A stretch of DNA of 64,000 nucleotides from Chara braunii (taxonomy: Eukaryota; Streptophyta; Charophyceae; Charales; Characeae): contig BFEA01000003.1 of the NCBI GenBank assembly GCA_003427395.1, forward strand, positions 93,163-157,162, in the 5' to 3' direction. The position numbers were made by a program, and so were the translations under genes. The notes beneath the pieces are model-generated. The model made no database searches. It saw only the letters and a list, made by a program, of their open reading frames with translations, and was not told the DNA's origin. Numbering within the stretch: the first letter of the stretch is position 1; every line of letters begins with the position of its first letter. Positions 45,752-54,940 of this stretch are shown piece after piece.

Positions 45752-46423
45752 AATTGGGTGGTCAAGATAGCCAATATGAGGACTAGGGATCACTGGGTGA
45801 CAATGGCGGAGCAGATCCTGATGGGCGAATGGGGCCTGAGCAGACCGCAGGACGTCTGGGCATGTTTTTTTATGCCCTCCTTTCGCAAGAAAAAGCTAAA
45901 ATCCAGGTTCTGGGAACCGATCAGAAAGGCCTGGAACAGGCTCCCACCGGACGTGTAGAAGAAGCCATCCACCAAGGAAGAAGTGCTGGTACAGCTCCTG
46001 TTTGAAAACCCATCGATCATGGACCAAGACGGACAGCCCCTCGAAGCGGATGGTTCCACAGGCTCGTTCGGCCAAGCATGGATCAAACGAGGTGTTGTCC
46101 GTATCTCAGACCTGTGGTCAATCCTACTGGGAGGATGGAAGCCCCTGGGAGAGATCAAGGAATCCCTCAGAGGTCCGCAGAGAGTGGAAGCCCATTGGAG
46201 ATCACTGGTTGATGCTATACCCCAGGACTGGTTACTGATCCTAGGTCCTGAAGGGGTGGACCCAGTGGGCAAGTGGTACGTGCCAAATCAGGAAAGGGGT
46301 CAGAACACCCTGTGGAAAGTCCTGGACATCTTGCCCAGCGGTTTCAGACGGGTCGAAAGGTGGCGTTGTGAGGGATCAACAGACACGCTGAGCCCGATGG
46401 GAGTTGAAACGGTCCAACTGTGA
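45752..46423 (+). pseudogene. LINE ORF2, post-RT region
   Basis: Same frame after a TGA (45749-45751): NWVVKIANMRTRDHWVTMAE, a TAG (45956-45958), then LLFENPSIMDQDGQPLEADG and WIKRGVVRISDLWSILLGGW. It is homologous to 33829-34691 of the - LINE. It ends in TGA (46421-46423), probably again at a Trp position. Confidence 0.8.
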
Positions 46424-46920
46424 GACAACCCTGCTCAGGCCAGGCTCCTGGCAACAAGAGGAAAGAGGCCAACAACTAGACTGTACACCTGGATAGGTGG
46501 GGTACCACTTATCCAGCTCTGTATTGATCCAGCAGCCTGGAGCTGGTCAGCCAAGACGGAGGGAGTAGCAGAATTAAACCTTGAGAACTACTCAATAGCT
46601 CAGGGCTACCAGCAACTCAGTCACAAACTGAAGACCCCGACGCAAGTTGCTATCCCTCGGCGGCAGGCGGTGTGGAATGAGGACTTAACCGGGGCAGAGG
46701 CGGACTTTGAGAGGCTTTGGGAAACTCTGACAACGCTTCCAAATGGGAAGCAAATCAGTATCCTGTGGATGATCTCCCTGATGGTATCCCCATCAGCGGT
46801 CTGGCTGGTAAGCAGGGCATGGAAGTAAACCTTGAGTGTACACGCTGTCGGTGGCCTTTCGAATCGACCAGGCACCTATGGTTGGACTGTCCCGCGTCCA
46901 AACACATTTGGAACTGGTGA
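46424..46920 (+). pseudogene. LINE ORF2 C-terminal zinc-binding domain
   Basis: After TGA the frame reads RLYTWIGGVPLIQLCID. A frameshifted part (46717-46920) ends NLECTRCRWPFESTRHLWLD then CPASKHIWNW, a C-x2-C...H-x4-C module matching CERCDWGWENAAHVWLCCP of the - LINE. TGA follows at 46918-46920. Confidence 0.8.
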
Positions 46921-47330
46921 GCTCACCACTGGAAAGAGGTAGGAGGACAGGGAGTAGAATGGTCAGAGAGGTGGGCGCTGTTGGGATTTCTCCCACCTCA
47001 CACCGAAGGGCACCGGGGTTGGGGCTACATGGCGCATGTAGTTCGGGGTCTGTTATGTGAAACCATTTGGAAAGACAGAAACAGATCCAGGTTCGAGGGC
47101 CGGCCTTTCGCTGATTTGGAGACCAAAAGGCACATCAGCAGGGGCTGAAGCAGGCCATATGGGCAGATTGGAGAAGTAAAGCAAGATCAGGGAGAGGGAA
47201 CAGGGAACAACTGAAGTGGTTTCGCCACACCTGGGCGCAAATCAGTCAGCTGGTAACAATTCACCCAAAGAAGGGCTTGGTCTTTTCAGACTGGTTCCTA
47301 GTAACGCCGCCGGTGAGTAATCAGTAGTCA
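46921..47330 (+). pseudogene. LINE ORF2 C-terminal tail
   Basis: Fragments in two frames: RGLLCETIWKDRNRSRFEGR, then after a one-base shift near 47143 LKQAIWADWRSKARSGRGNR and HPKKGLVFSDWFLVTPP. A stop follows near 47325 (AATCAGTAG). Confidence 0.65.
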
Positions 47331-47825
47331 GGTAGGTGTAAGGTGGCACCAGAGCACTCGGTGCGGTAGGGTCACAGTGGGCCTTTTTAGTAGACTGTCT
47401 CTAGAGCTAGTAGAACCAGGACACTCGGTTCGGCAGGGTCGTGGTGGGCCATTAGGAGAGTGCCAGTAGAACTGGGACAGTAGTCCCCTGGGCCGAGTTA
47501 GTCCCAGTCTAGTGTAGAGGCCAGTTCATACTGGGCAGGCATTCATCAAAGTTGGAACCGATCCACTGCTAGTCCGGTATTGGTGTACTCAGGGCAGTTT
47601 TGTAGTAGTAACAGTTATCTGAAACTGCAAGAATTCAAAGTCAGACTCAGGCACGGAAATGTTCGTATGGAAGTTAAACTAGTGCATAGGTTATACTCTG
47701 CACTGGCAAGAGTATCCGCAGGTCTCCTACCTGTAAGCTAAGCTGACTGATGCTGTCAGATACATCCGGGTGGTTTGTGAGGTCCCCGGTCTCGATTGGC
47801 ATTATTAATGAACTGTTGCTTTGTA
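47331..47825. other. 3' flank of the + LINE
   Basis: GGTAGGGTC/GGTGGGCC-type imperfect repeats at 47350-47460 suggest a 3' untranslated region. No coding frame. The LINE end is not sharply marked by a poly(A) tail. Confidence 0.4.
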
Positions 47826-47945
47826 AAAAAAAATTAGAAAAAGTTCTATTATATCTACTTGAAGGTCCGTGTTGAATAAAATAGCTACCCCTCCTTTCGT
47901 ACCGTCTGCCGGGGGCCAAAATTGCGGGCCCGAAATGTGACGGAT
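47826..47945 (-). pseudogene. LINE endonuclease fragment
   Basis: The - strand reads GPQFWPPADGTKGGVAILFN then TDLQVDIIELF, homologous to the endonuclease stretch of the + LINE (GPQVWAPAQKTRGGVTILLH). The fragment is bounded on one side by a T/A-rich break at about 47826-47845 and on the other by the MITE terminus at 47943. It covers the part just upstream of where the truncated - LINE at 37345 begins. Confidence 0.7.
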
Positions 47946-48315
47946 GGCGAGTAGTGCAACTAGGCCCTTACTCGCGACTACGAAGCCCTGCACTCTCAAG
48001 AAAGTTGCCAAGTTTGGCGAGTAAGTGCAACCACCGTGCACAGGCGGGGAAACCGAAACCACTCGCCGCAACTTGTGTCGACGGTGCGGCGAGCACTCTG
48101 ACATATTTTTCATTCGCCAAGTTTGGCGAGTAAGGGCATCGCCACACCGCTCTCGAACTGTGCAAAATGAGAATGAACTTCCCGCGAGGACATGGCCAGA
48201 TGCACCCGCCACATTTTTGTCTTTTTCACATTTCGAGAGCGGTGTGGCGAGGCCCTAAGTGTAACCAGGCGTCAACTCGCCAAACTTGGCGTATGGAGAG
48301 TAGTGCAACCAGGCC
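47943..48315. mobile_element. Composite TIR element (MITE), copy 2
   Basis: Outer ends carry GGCGAGTAGTGCAACTAGGC and AGTAGTGCAACCAGGCC. Internal copies of CGCCAAGTTTGGCGAGTA occur in both orientations. A second inverted pair, GGCATCGCCACACCGCTCTC near 48138 and its complement GAGCGGTGTGGCGAGGCC near 48237-48254, suggests one element nested in another. Its first ~170 bases match copy 1 (32414-32710) inverted. The Arg/Cys-rich frames over both copies are by-products. Confidence 0.7.
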
Positions 48316-49041
48316 GTCACTCACCAACACAGCACCCTAGGATGTCTCTGACGCTGCGAGTGGCGCGTGTACGCCTAACGCTATTGGTGCACGAGACAGC
48401 GATATATCGCACTTCTTCTGTCTGTGAGCAGCAGGGGGTGAGGCGACAGGGAGGTAAGGAGGGCAGGAAAGATTGCGTGCGCGTGTGCGTGTGCCTGTGA
48501 TAGGCAGAGAAAGAGAAGCGGGCCTCCGAGAGTCAGAACTTGAGAGGCTTGAGGCCGAGAGGCGGGAGAGGGGAGAAGATCGCAGTGTCACGGATTCCTC
48601 CCTCTCAGCTTGTAGTTCCCCGGACATTATTCGTGTTATCAATTCACGTGTCATGTGGGTATTGAAAGTTTAATTCATTCTGCAGGCATCGATCAGAGAA
48701 TAACATGTGGATCAGGAGAGCCAACGGAGAAAGCCGATCGAGGAGACCGGAGGCTGCTAGTCCTAGTGATGTTGCTGGCATCTGTTTGAGGCGGACTGCC
48801 GCTGCCGCTGCTGGATTGTGAGCGGGGACGCCTTTTGCGCTGCCCTCCTGTCTGCTGTCTATCTGAGCCTTTTCCACTTTCCCATGCACGAACATTACTT
48901 CGCTTGCGCAATTTCCACTGGCGATCTGTGTGAAGAGGAAGAGGGAGAAAGAGCGAGGAAATCCTCTGTCTTGTTCGTGTTTCTTCGTGGTTCCGTCTCG
49001 TTTGTGTCGACTGTCTAGCGAAGTCTCTACACGTTTCGGCT
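48316..49041. promoter_or_regulatory. Upstream region of the SAC-like gene
   Basis: About 0.7 kb between the composite MITE and the predicted start codon. I see no convincing TATA box or upstream exon. The promoter and 5' UTR should lie here. Short overlapping frames on both strands are not called. Confidence 0.35.
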
Positions 49042-49186
49042 ATGGCGGCCGGTACGGCATCTGTGCTGTCCTGTTTGCGTCTCTGGGAATATGCGGACAA
49101 CTACATTTTCGAACCCTTCGAGGAGAATAGCCCGTCTTTGCCCGTCCTCAAGGTCGATCGTGACGGCGGAGATCTGAGACTCGATG
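49042..49186 (+). CDS. Sac1-family phosphoinositide phosphatase, exon 1
   Basis: Start of a gene for a Sac1-domain phosphatase, which removes phosphate from phosphatidylinositol phosphates (mainly PI4P) on ER/Golgi or secretory membranes. ATG GCG opens MAAGTASVLSCLRLWEYADN and YIFEPFEENSPSLPVLKVDR. This resembles the N-terminus of plant SAC7/RHD4-type proteins (LRLWEFPDxYxxEP...SRVDG). It ends in CTCGATG followed by GTATGT, a good splice donor, leaving one base of the next codon. The family identification rests on this pattern and on the matching exons 2 and 3. The catalytic CX5R motif would be much further downstream. Confidence 0.75.
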
Positions 49187-49916
49187 GTATGTTTTCCAGA
49201 CCGGCACTGCCTCCCATGTGTTTATGCCTTTGTGTGATATTGCCCGTAATCGAGGAACTGTACGTCTGGTTTCACAGCCTGACCTCTCTCTCTCTCTCTC
49301 GTCCGTGTCATTTGCCCTCTTGGCCTAAGGACCCGCTGGAACCTGTTGTATTGCGCTGCCCTGAAGGCGGCATCTATCCCCAAATCCGAACGCGGCCTGG
49401 ATATGACATTTCCTTTCCTTTGTTGTCGATCTTCTTCGTTCTTTCTCGTAATTATCTGCTCAACTATGGCTGTGTGCTCTGCTATTTCCTCTCTAGCGTG
49501 CTCGTGCAATTCGAAATGCTATCGACGGCGGGCACAGCCCCTACTGTGGTAGTAGTGCGTGCCCTCGAGGAGACGAAGTTAAGCGAGGGCTGCATTTGCC
49601 GGAAACGAGACTCTGAGGGCATACTCTCACTGGGACTTTTGCCACTCAGTTCTGGACGTAATTGCGGTCAGATACACCCATGTCGGGCCGTAATTGGAGT
49701 TAAATACATCGAGAAAAGCCCTAGCGTGACGCCCTAAGGGGACGCGCGGTTAGCCACGTCCAACTGTGTTTCTCCATGATCAAATTATTGTGGTTGATTC
49801 TTCGAAGTGTCGATGTTGTTAATCCGGTTTTATCTCTCTTGTGAGAACGCGATTAGAAGCAAAAATGAGAGTTTTCCGCCCGTGTCCTCGTGTTTCAATG
49901 CGATGACTTGCATTAA

Positions 49917-49991
49917 GGCCTGGTTGCAATCTGAACTAAATTTTGATTCTGATGCAAAATTTTGGCGGATGGCGAGTAGTGCAGCTAAGCC
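49917..49991. mobile_element. Mini TIR element (MITE), copy 3
   Basis: GGCCTGGTTGCAATCTG at the left; GGATGGCGAGTAGTGCAGCT then AAGCC at the right, whose reverse complement is GGCTTAGCTGCACTACTCGC. At 75 bp it is little more than the two termini of the family seen at 32414 and 47943. Confidence 0.7.
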
Positions 49992-50064
49992 GTTAGGCAA
50001 CGATGGCGTGTCCTCTGAACGGATCCATTTCTCCAGATTCCAAAGAGCGAACAGCGCAGAACGG

Positions 50065-50214
50065 TTTCGATAAGACAAATGATATGTGCAAAAATCAATC
50101 ATGTTCGTGTTTCATCAAGGGAGCGGAGGAGAGGAATGCTTTCGATCAGACAAATGATATGTGCAAAAATCAATCATGTTCGTGTTTCATCAAGAGAGCA
50201 GAGGAGAGGAATGC
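50065..50214. repeat. 75-bp tandem duplication
   Basis: Two near-identical units from TTTCGAT...ACAAATGATATG to GAGAGGAATGC. The length is a multiple of three, so a frame runs through both (FDQTNDMCKNQSCSCFIK). Being intronic, that frame is probably fortuitous. Confidence 0.9.
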
Positions 50215-50264
50215 TCGTGAAAAATCGGTCTGCGGCTGTGATTCAGAGACATTGTTCCGCCTTT

Positions 50265-50663
50265 TCGTTGTCCAGTGCAACGACTTGTCCTTCGGGTGTG
50301 CGCATAGTGAAGAAAGCTATGCGTACGACGTATGGGTAGATGTGGTCTCTGTGGAGTTACCCACTTGTCGCTTTGCCGGCCCTCATTCAGGGGCTCAATC
50401 AACCGATTATTTCTCTGTGGGCTATGGTAAGTCGTGCACCGACTTGTCCTACCGGTGTGCGCGTAGTGAAGAAAGGAATCTCTCTCTCTCTCTCTATACG
50501 TCATCGTATATATAGGTAACACACTTGTCGCTTTGCGCGCTCTCATCAGGGGCTCAACAGCACGTCTCTCGGCAGATGCTATGTAAGCGATTAACCGATT
50601 ATTTCTCTCCGGGCCTTGCTAAGTCTTGCACCGACTTGTCCTACGGGTATGCGCGTAGTGAAG

Positions 50664-50666
<3 letters not shown>
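50265..50666. repeat. Threefold dispersed repeat
   Basis: Three spaced copies of TGCANCGACTTGTCCTNCGG then TGYGCGYAGTGAAGAAA, ending near 50323, 50475 and 50666. The last two run into CT microsatellites. Confidence 0.8.

Positions 50667-50722
<56 letters not shown>
50667..50722. repeat. (TC)n microsatellite
   Basis: About 28 uninterrupted TC units. Confidence 0.97.
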
Positions 50723-50725
<3 letters not shown>

Positions 50726-51304
50726 ATTTACTTGTCTTAATTCCCTTTGGGCGGGGTCCTGCCCTGATTGAAGCCCTCAACAGCAGAACGTCTCTCGGTA
50801 TTTTTTCTCTCTTGGCTCTGCAGACTCCTACACCTAGATCGTTCTCATTTGTAATGTCTTGACATTTTTTTCTATTTTCTCTTTCTTGCGGTCTTTTTCA
50901 CCTCTAAGGCCTGCCTATGTTGCTGTGTTTTTGCGTCTAGATTTTCCGCCATTTTCCTCCTCTCCGTTTCGCGAACCTCGTCAGTTTCCCCTAACTTCCT
51001 TCGCTCTCGCTTACAGTTGCCTGCTTGCCATCCGAACCTCGTAGCTGGCGGTTGGGCTTGGATATCGCATTGATGGTCTATCGCAAACCTGGTTCAGTTG
51101 AGGTTAATAACTCTTTTCTCGTTAGAGGCGACAGGAGTGCTCTTGGGAAAGGAGTGACATGCTGAGAGATGGGTTTGGTTGCCCTTTGGAAAGAGGATTG
51201 TAAGAGGATGTTGAGCATCTTGCGAATCGAGGGAGCATTGGATTTGATGCGCAGACCTGGGGGAGGGCGGGCGGGGGGGGAAGAGGCCGCGAGAGGGGAG
51301 GGCA

Positions 51305-51472
51305 GGAGTTCTCATGAACGAGTTGCAGGGAGAGCAATGATTGTATAGAGCATTATTCCTGTTGTCTTGTCGAGCGTCTGGGAGGCAAGGAGTTCTCATG
51401 AACGAGTTGCAGGGAGAGAAATGATTGTATAGAGCATTATTCCTGTTGTCTTGTCGAGCTTCTGGGAGGCAA
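51305..51472. repeat. 84-bp tandem duplication
   Basis: Two units beginning GGAGTTCTCATGAACGAGTT at 51305 and 51389, differing at a few bases. Confidence 0.9.
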
Positions 51473-52295
51473 GATTGTCTCATCGGTCCCGTGCTTGCTG
51501 ACTTTGGAAAGCTTACTGTTCATGCTTGTGGAGATCCGGCACTTTGGGTGACGTATTCAGGTTACTGCCTACCTCAAATATTCCTGTTTGTAGGCTGATT
51601 CCTGGTGAAAGGCTTGTTAACGAACTAGGTGGGAATGGCTATACAGATGAATGTAGACGCAGCATGCATGAAAATGTCCGAACACATGAATTTAAACGCA
51701 TGGATGAAATCGTGAAAAGGCAGTGAATGAATAATGTAGAAGTTTGTACTCGTTCGAACGGTCGTCTCTGGGCTTTGCTACTATCATGATCGTCAATCGG
51801 AAAATAAGATTTGAAATTGCGGCCGTGCTCCCCAGGCGCATCGTTTAGTGCGAAATTGGATGAGATGCATTGTTCTTCCCTGTGTGTGCAATGTCGAGGG
51901 AATATTACATAAAAGAAAGGTGCATTTTTGTTTTCTTCCGTGTAGAGTGCACGAGATTAGGATGGTCCTGTGCAGAAATTCATGGCGCAAATGGCGCGCA
52001 TTTTCTTCCGTATATCTTTGTTTTTGAGTGAAGTAGCCTCCCCTGTTCCTGCAGTTTCCTCTAGTTATCACGATCCTGTGCAGTACTGATGCCGCAAGTG
52101 CCGCGTATGGTTCCCCTCGTCGTTGGAAGGCCTTTTTTACGCGGTCTCGGTAATAGCAGTGAGTATAATGGAGACATGCAGTTCTTTCTGGAAACTCACT
52201 TGGAAATGCAAGTGTCTTGTCTATGTGTAGGGGAGTGAGCCTGTTTGTGTGTGTGTGAGAGAGAGGAAGGGAGAGAGAGTGAGGGAGTAGATATA

Positions 52296-52296
52296 T

Positions 52297-52354
<58 letters not shown>
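52296..52354. repeat. (GATA)n microsatellite
   Basis: About 14 GATA units. The Tyr/Leu/Ser/Ile repeats in the opposite-strand frame come from it. Confidence 0.97.
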
Positions 52355-52433
52355 CAAACAAAGCAAATGACACATCCCACAGATAATCCAATTGCCACAA
52401 AGCAAATAACACATCCCACAGATCAGCATATGT

Positions 52434-52541
52434 TTTCTTTTTTCTTTTTTTCTTATTTTCTTAGTTTCTTATTTTCTTACTTTTTTATTTTCTTATTTTA
52501 TTTTCTTGTTTTCTTATTTTCTCTTTTTTTTTTTTTTCTTG
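52434..52541. repeat. T-rich (TTTTCTTA)n tract
   Basis: Degenerate TTTTCTTATTTTC units, ending in a T run. Confidence 0.9.
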
Positions 52542-52607
52542 AACTCCGTACCGTCTGTACTGAAGGGTGTCCAACATTTTCTCTTTGTACACATCCGTAT
52601 CGCCCAG

Positions 52608-52860
52608 AACTGCATGATGTCGCACTGTGATGAACATCCTGCTGTTTTTTTGACATGTGGATAACATATACGTTGTCCCTTTTGTGCACAAGGACGCTAT
52701 CAGAACTGCATAATGTCGCACTGTGATGAACGTCCTGCTGTTCTTTTGACACGTGGATAACATATACGTTGTCCCTTTTGTGCCCAAGGACGCTATCAGA
52801 ACTGCATGATGTCGCACTGTGATGAACGTCCTGCTGTTCTTTTAACATGTGGATAACATG
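52608..52860. repeat. 96-bp tandem repeat, about 2.6 copies
   Basis: Units start AACTGCATRATGTCGCACTG at 52608, 52704 and 52800. The last is cut off near 52860 in GATAACATG. Confidence 0.92.
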
Positions 52861-52984
52861 TCCTCTGTCAGGACTGTTTTGACGGGATGGTTCATGCGAG
52901 CCGTCCTGCTGAATGCTGTGCTAGCGCAGCTCTCCTTGGGTATCCTTGTGAACATCCACATCATAGTATTTATGTTTTTGCATC

Positions 52985-53275
52985 TTCTTCGACAATTGGT
53001 GAAAATTCGTTCACGAAAGTTCTTGCACAATTTGTGGATGGTGCCGTGTGACCAGCGAAGTGCCAAATCGCAAATTGCTACAGACGGCCAGGGCCTTGTC
53101 CGGGCCTTGTCCAATCTGAAAGGGTACAGCAGTGCCACAAACATGCCCAAAACCTCAAATCTGCCGAGGTCGGGACAGATAAAGCCTCTGAAAAGGTACA
53201 GGAGTGCGATCGGAACCATGCCCAAAACCTCAAATCTGCCGAGGTGGGGACAGATAAAGCCTTCGACACTTCCTA
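52985..53275 (-). repeat. Inverted relative of the Harbinger-like MITE
   Basis: Read on the - strand, the segments GGTTTTGGGCATG, ACCTTTTCAG, ACCATCCACAAATTGTGCAA and CGAATTTTCACCAATTGTC appear in the same order as in the element at 53786-54169. It includes a 72-bp tandem duplication (from about 53118 and 53190, with TGCCCAAAACCTCAAATCTG in each). Terminal inverted repeats were not found, so it is a decayed or rearranged copy. Confidence 0.65.
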
Positions 53276-53280
53276 GGAAG

Positions 53281-53420
53281 GCAGAAAAAGACAACAAGAA
53301 ACGGGAAAAGAAGGAAGGAGAGCCGAAGGCAGAAAAAGACAACAAGAAACGGGAAAAGAAGGAAGGAGAGCCGAAGGCAGAAAAAGACAACAAGAAACGG
53401 GAAAAGGAAGGAGAGCCCCA
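53281..53420. repeat. 48-bp tandem repeat, about three copies
   Basis: Units start GCAGAAAAAGACAACAAGAA at 53281, 53329 and 53377. The length is a multiple of three and one frame gives KAEKDNKKREKKEGEP three times. This is intronic, so probably not translated. Confidence 0.92.
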
Positions 53421-53536
53421 CCTGTTCATCACCTCTTGCGTACAAGGCCAGCCACGTGGATGCCCCATCCCCGTGTGTCACAAGGACCCACTTATTTTCT
53501 TTTTTTAGTACATATTTTATTTTTATTAGTACAAAT

Positions 53537-53619
53537 TGCCGCTGTCCGGACTCGAACCGGAATGGACAAGCCGCAGGTACCTCATACCTGTATGTTTACC
53601 AAATTTCATGCGCTCCGAT
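53537..53619 (-). tRNA. tRNA-Leu(GAG)-like sequence, probably a pseudogene
   Basis: On the - strand: D-arm-like ATGAAATTTGGTAAACAT (compare TGAAATTGGTAGACAC of organellar/bacterial tRNA-Leu), anticodon stem CAGGT/ACCTG with loop ATGAGGT (anticodon GAG, minus of 53581-53583), a medium variable arm, T-arm TCCGG TTCGAGT CCGGA with a perfect B-box, and a 3' strand CAGCGGC plus A. The 5' acceptor strand pairs poorly with it, so the gene is incomplete or decayed. Its style suggests an organellar origin. AT-rich DNA follows its 3' end. Confidence 0.45.
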
Positions 53620-53637
53620 TCAGTGTGACAATGTATA

Positions 53638-53662
53638 AGAGAGAGAGAGAGGGAGAGAGAGT
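53638..53662. repeat. (GA)n microsatellite
   Basis: Short GA run with one interruption. Confidence 0.9.
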
Positions 53663-53710
53663 ACTCTCATTCATGAAACTGGTCGTACAGGTTTGCAAGG
53701 TGAGGTATAG

Positions 53711-53716
<6 letters not shown>

Positions 53717-53763
<47 letters not shown>
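53717..53763. repeat. (TC)n microsatellite
   Basis: About 23 TC units directly before the Harbinger-like element. Confidence 0.95.
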
Positions 53764-53765
<2 letters not shown>

Positions 53766-53785
53766 CGGTCGTGGGCACTCTCTAA

Positions 53786-54169
53786 GGGCATACTCACACT
53801 GCGACCCCAAATCCGCAAAATATGCGGACTTTGGAAGGGTCGATTTGAGGTTTTGGGCATGGGTCCGGTCGCACTGCTGTACCTTTTCAGCCCGGCCAAA
53901 AAGACCCGGAAAAAAGGAGCACTTTGCGATTTGGTCACAGGGCACCATCCACAAATTGTGCAACAACTTTTGTGAACGAATTTTCACCAATTGTCAAAGA
54001 AAATGCGAAAACATAAATAGGGCATTTGCGCAAATTCCCTTGCCGCGCGGCTACACAAGCCGGTGGGCACAGGAATGGTACATTTAGGACTTTTGGCAAA
54101 TCTGTGTGACCGGTCCTCTACCTTTTTTGGGGGGAATTTGGGATTATAGGTCCCAGTGTGAGTACGCCC
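53786..54169. mobile_element. Harbinger/Tourist-like MITE with TAA duplication
   Basis: The left terminus is GGGCATACTCACACTGCGAC. The right terminus in reverse complement is GGGCGTACTCACACTGGGAC. Both are flanked by TAA (53783-53785 and 54170-54172), a three-base duplication typical of PIF/Harbinger elements. It is 384 bp long with no transposase. Its frames are repeat-derived. Confidence 0.8.
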
Positions 54170-54172
54170 TAA

Positions 54173-54856
54173 GTTCTTCAAAATGTCTTTGTTCTCGTGC
54201 ATTATACTTGGTAAGATACCAAGTATTCAATGAAGCAACATCATGCAGATGTGAGATATGGCAGGCAACACAGAAGATAGACAGAGCACACCGACATAGA
54301 TAGAGCACTCAGGAAGTTGACGAGAACGACAAACGAATTCTCTCGAACACGAGGGCACCGAAAAATTAAAATGAAACACAGCCCAAATAGCTCGAACCGA
54401 ACGTGAGCATAACAGCTCATAATCCTCAATATCCAAGTCCGAGCTGCTGGCGGTCGACCTTCATCCGGCCGCCAGAGCCGGAATCGTCAGGGGTCTATGC
54501 GACGGAGATGCAGTTCCTTTTGGACTACTATCTCTTTGGGCACTCTGTCTTACCACTTCTGCTCACCTGCTGCTCAACCGGGTGGGAAGGAAATATGAAT
54601 TTGATCTACTGTCGGGAAGGAATATGTTTGTTGTGAGATTTCCCCCGGTGCTGTGGTGGAGTTTTGGTTCGTTCACACGTCATAGCATTCCACAGCTACC
54701 CTCCCGCCCTCTCCCCTGTCATGTAAGTTGCAAAACTGTAAATGTATGTTGCAAAACTGTAAAATTAAGTAGTAATCGCTCACTAACAAATAGTTTATTG
54801 TCATCTTGTGTGGCATTGATAATGGGGTCATGCATTATCAGCGGATGAGTCGACAG
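54173..54856. other. 3' part of intron 1
   Basis: No repeat of note. A 77-codon frame at 54403-54636 lacks supporting evidence and is not compatible with the SAC reading. Confidence 0.4.
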
Positions 54857-54940
54857 CCATTCCCTCTGCTTCGGATGGAGTCGTAGCGAAGAGGACGCGG
54901 ACCGTCTATGGCATCCTCGGCATGTTACGTCTCCTAGCAG
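54857..54940 (+). CDS. Sac1-family phosphatase, exon 2
   Basis: With the leftover base of exon 1 it reads A-IPSASDGVVAKRTRTVYGI then LGMLRLLA, plus the first base of a Gly codon. This matches the conserved Sac1-family stretch (R-T-I-F/Y-G-I/V-V/L-G-M-L-K/R-L-L-A-G). It ends CTAGCAG before GTCTCT, and its phase fits both neighbours. If the acceptor at 54840-54841 is used, the exon starts at 54842 and gains DESTA, also in frame. The donor GTCTCT is weak but GT is kept. Confidence 0.75.

Larger units (their letters stand above)
49187..54856 (+). other. Intron 1 of the SAC-like gene (5.7 kb)
   Basis: Bounded by GTATGT and an AG at 54855-54856 (GTCGACAG); an alternative in-frame AG at 54840-54841 would add five codons to exon 2. 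The acceptor has a poor polypyrimidine tract. The intron holds a mini-MITE, microsatellites, several tandem duplications, a tRNA-Leu-like sequence and a Harbinger-like MITE. Confidence 0.65.

Noticed and set aside
50003-50515. 170-codon Cys-rich frame with repeated unit
   Set aside because: Lies in intron 1 and is created by a 75-bp tandem duplication; no splice sites support it.
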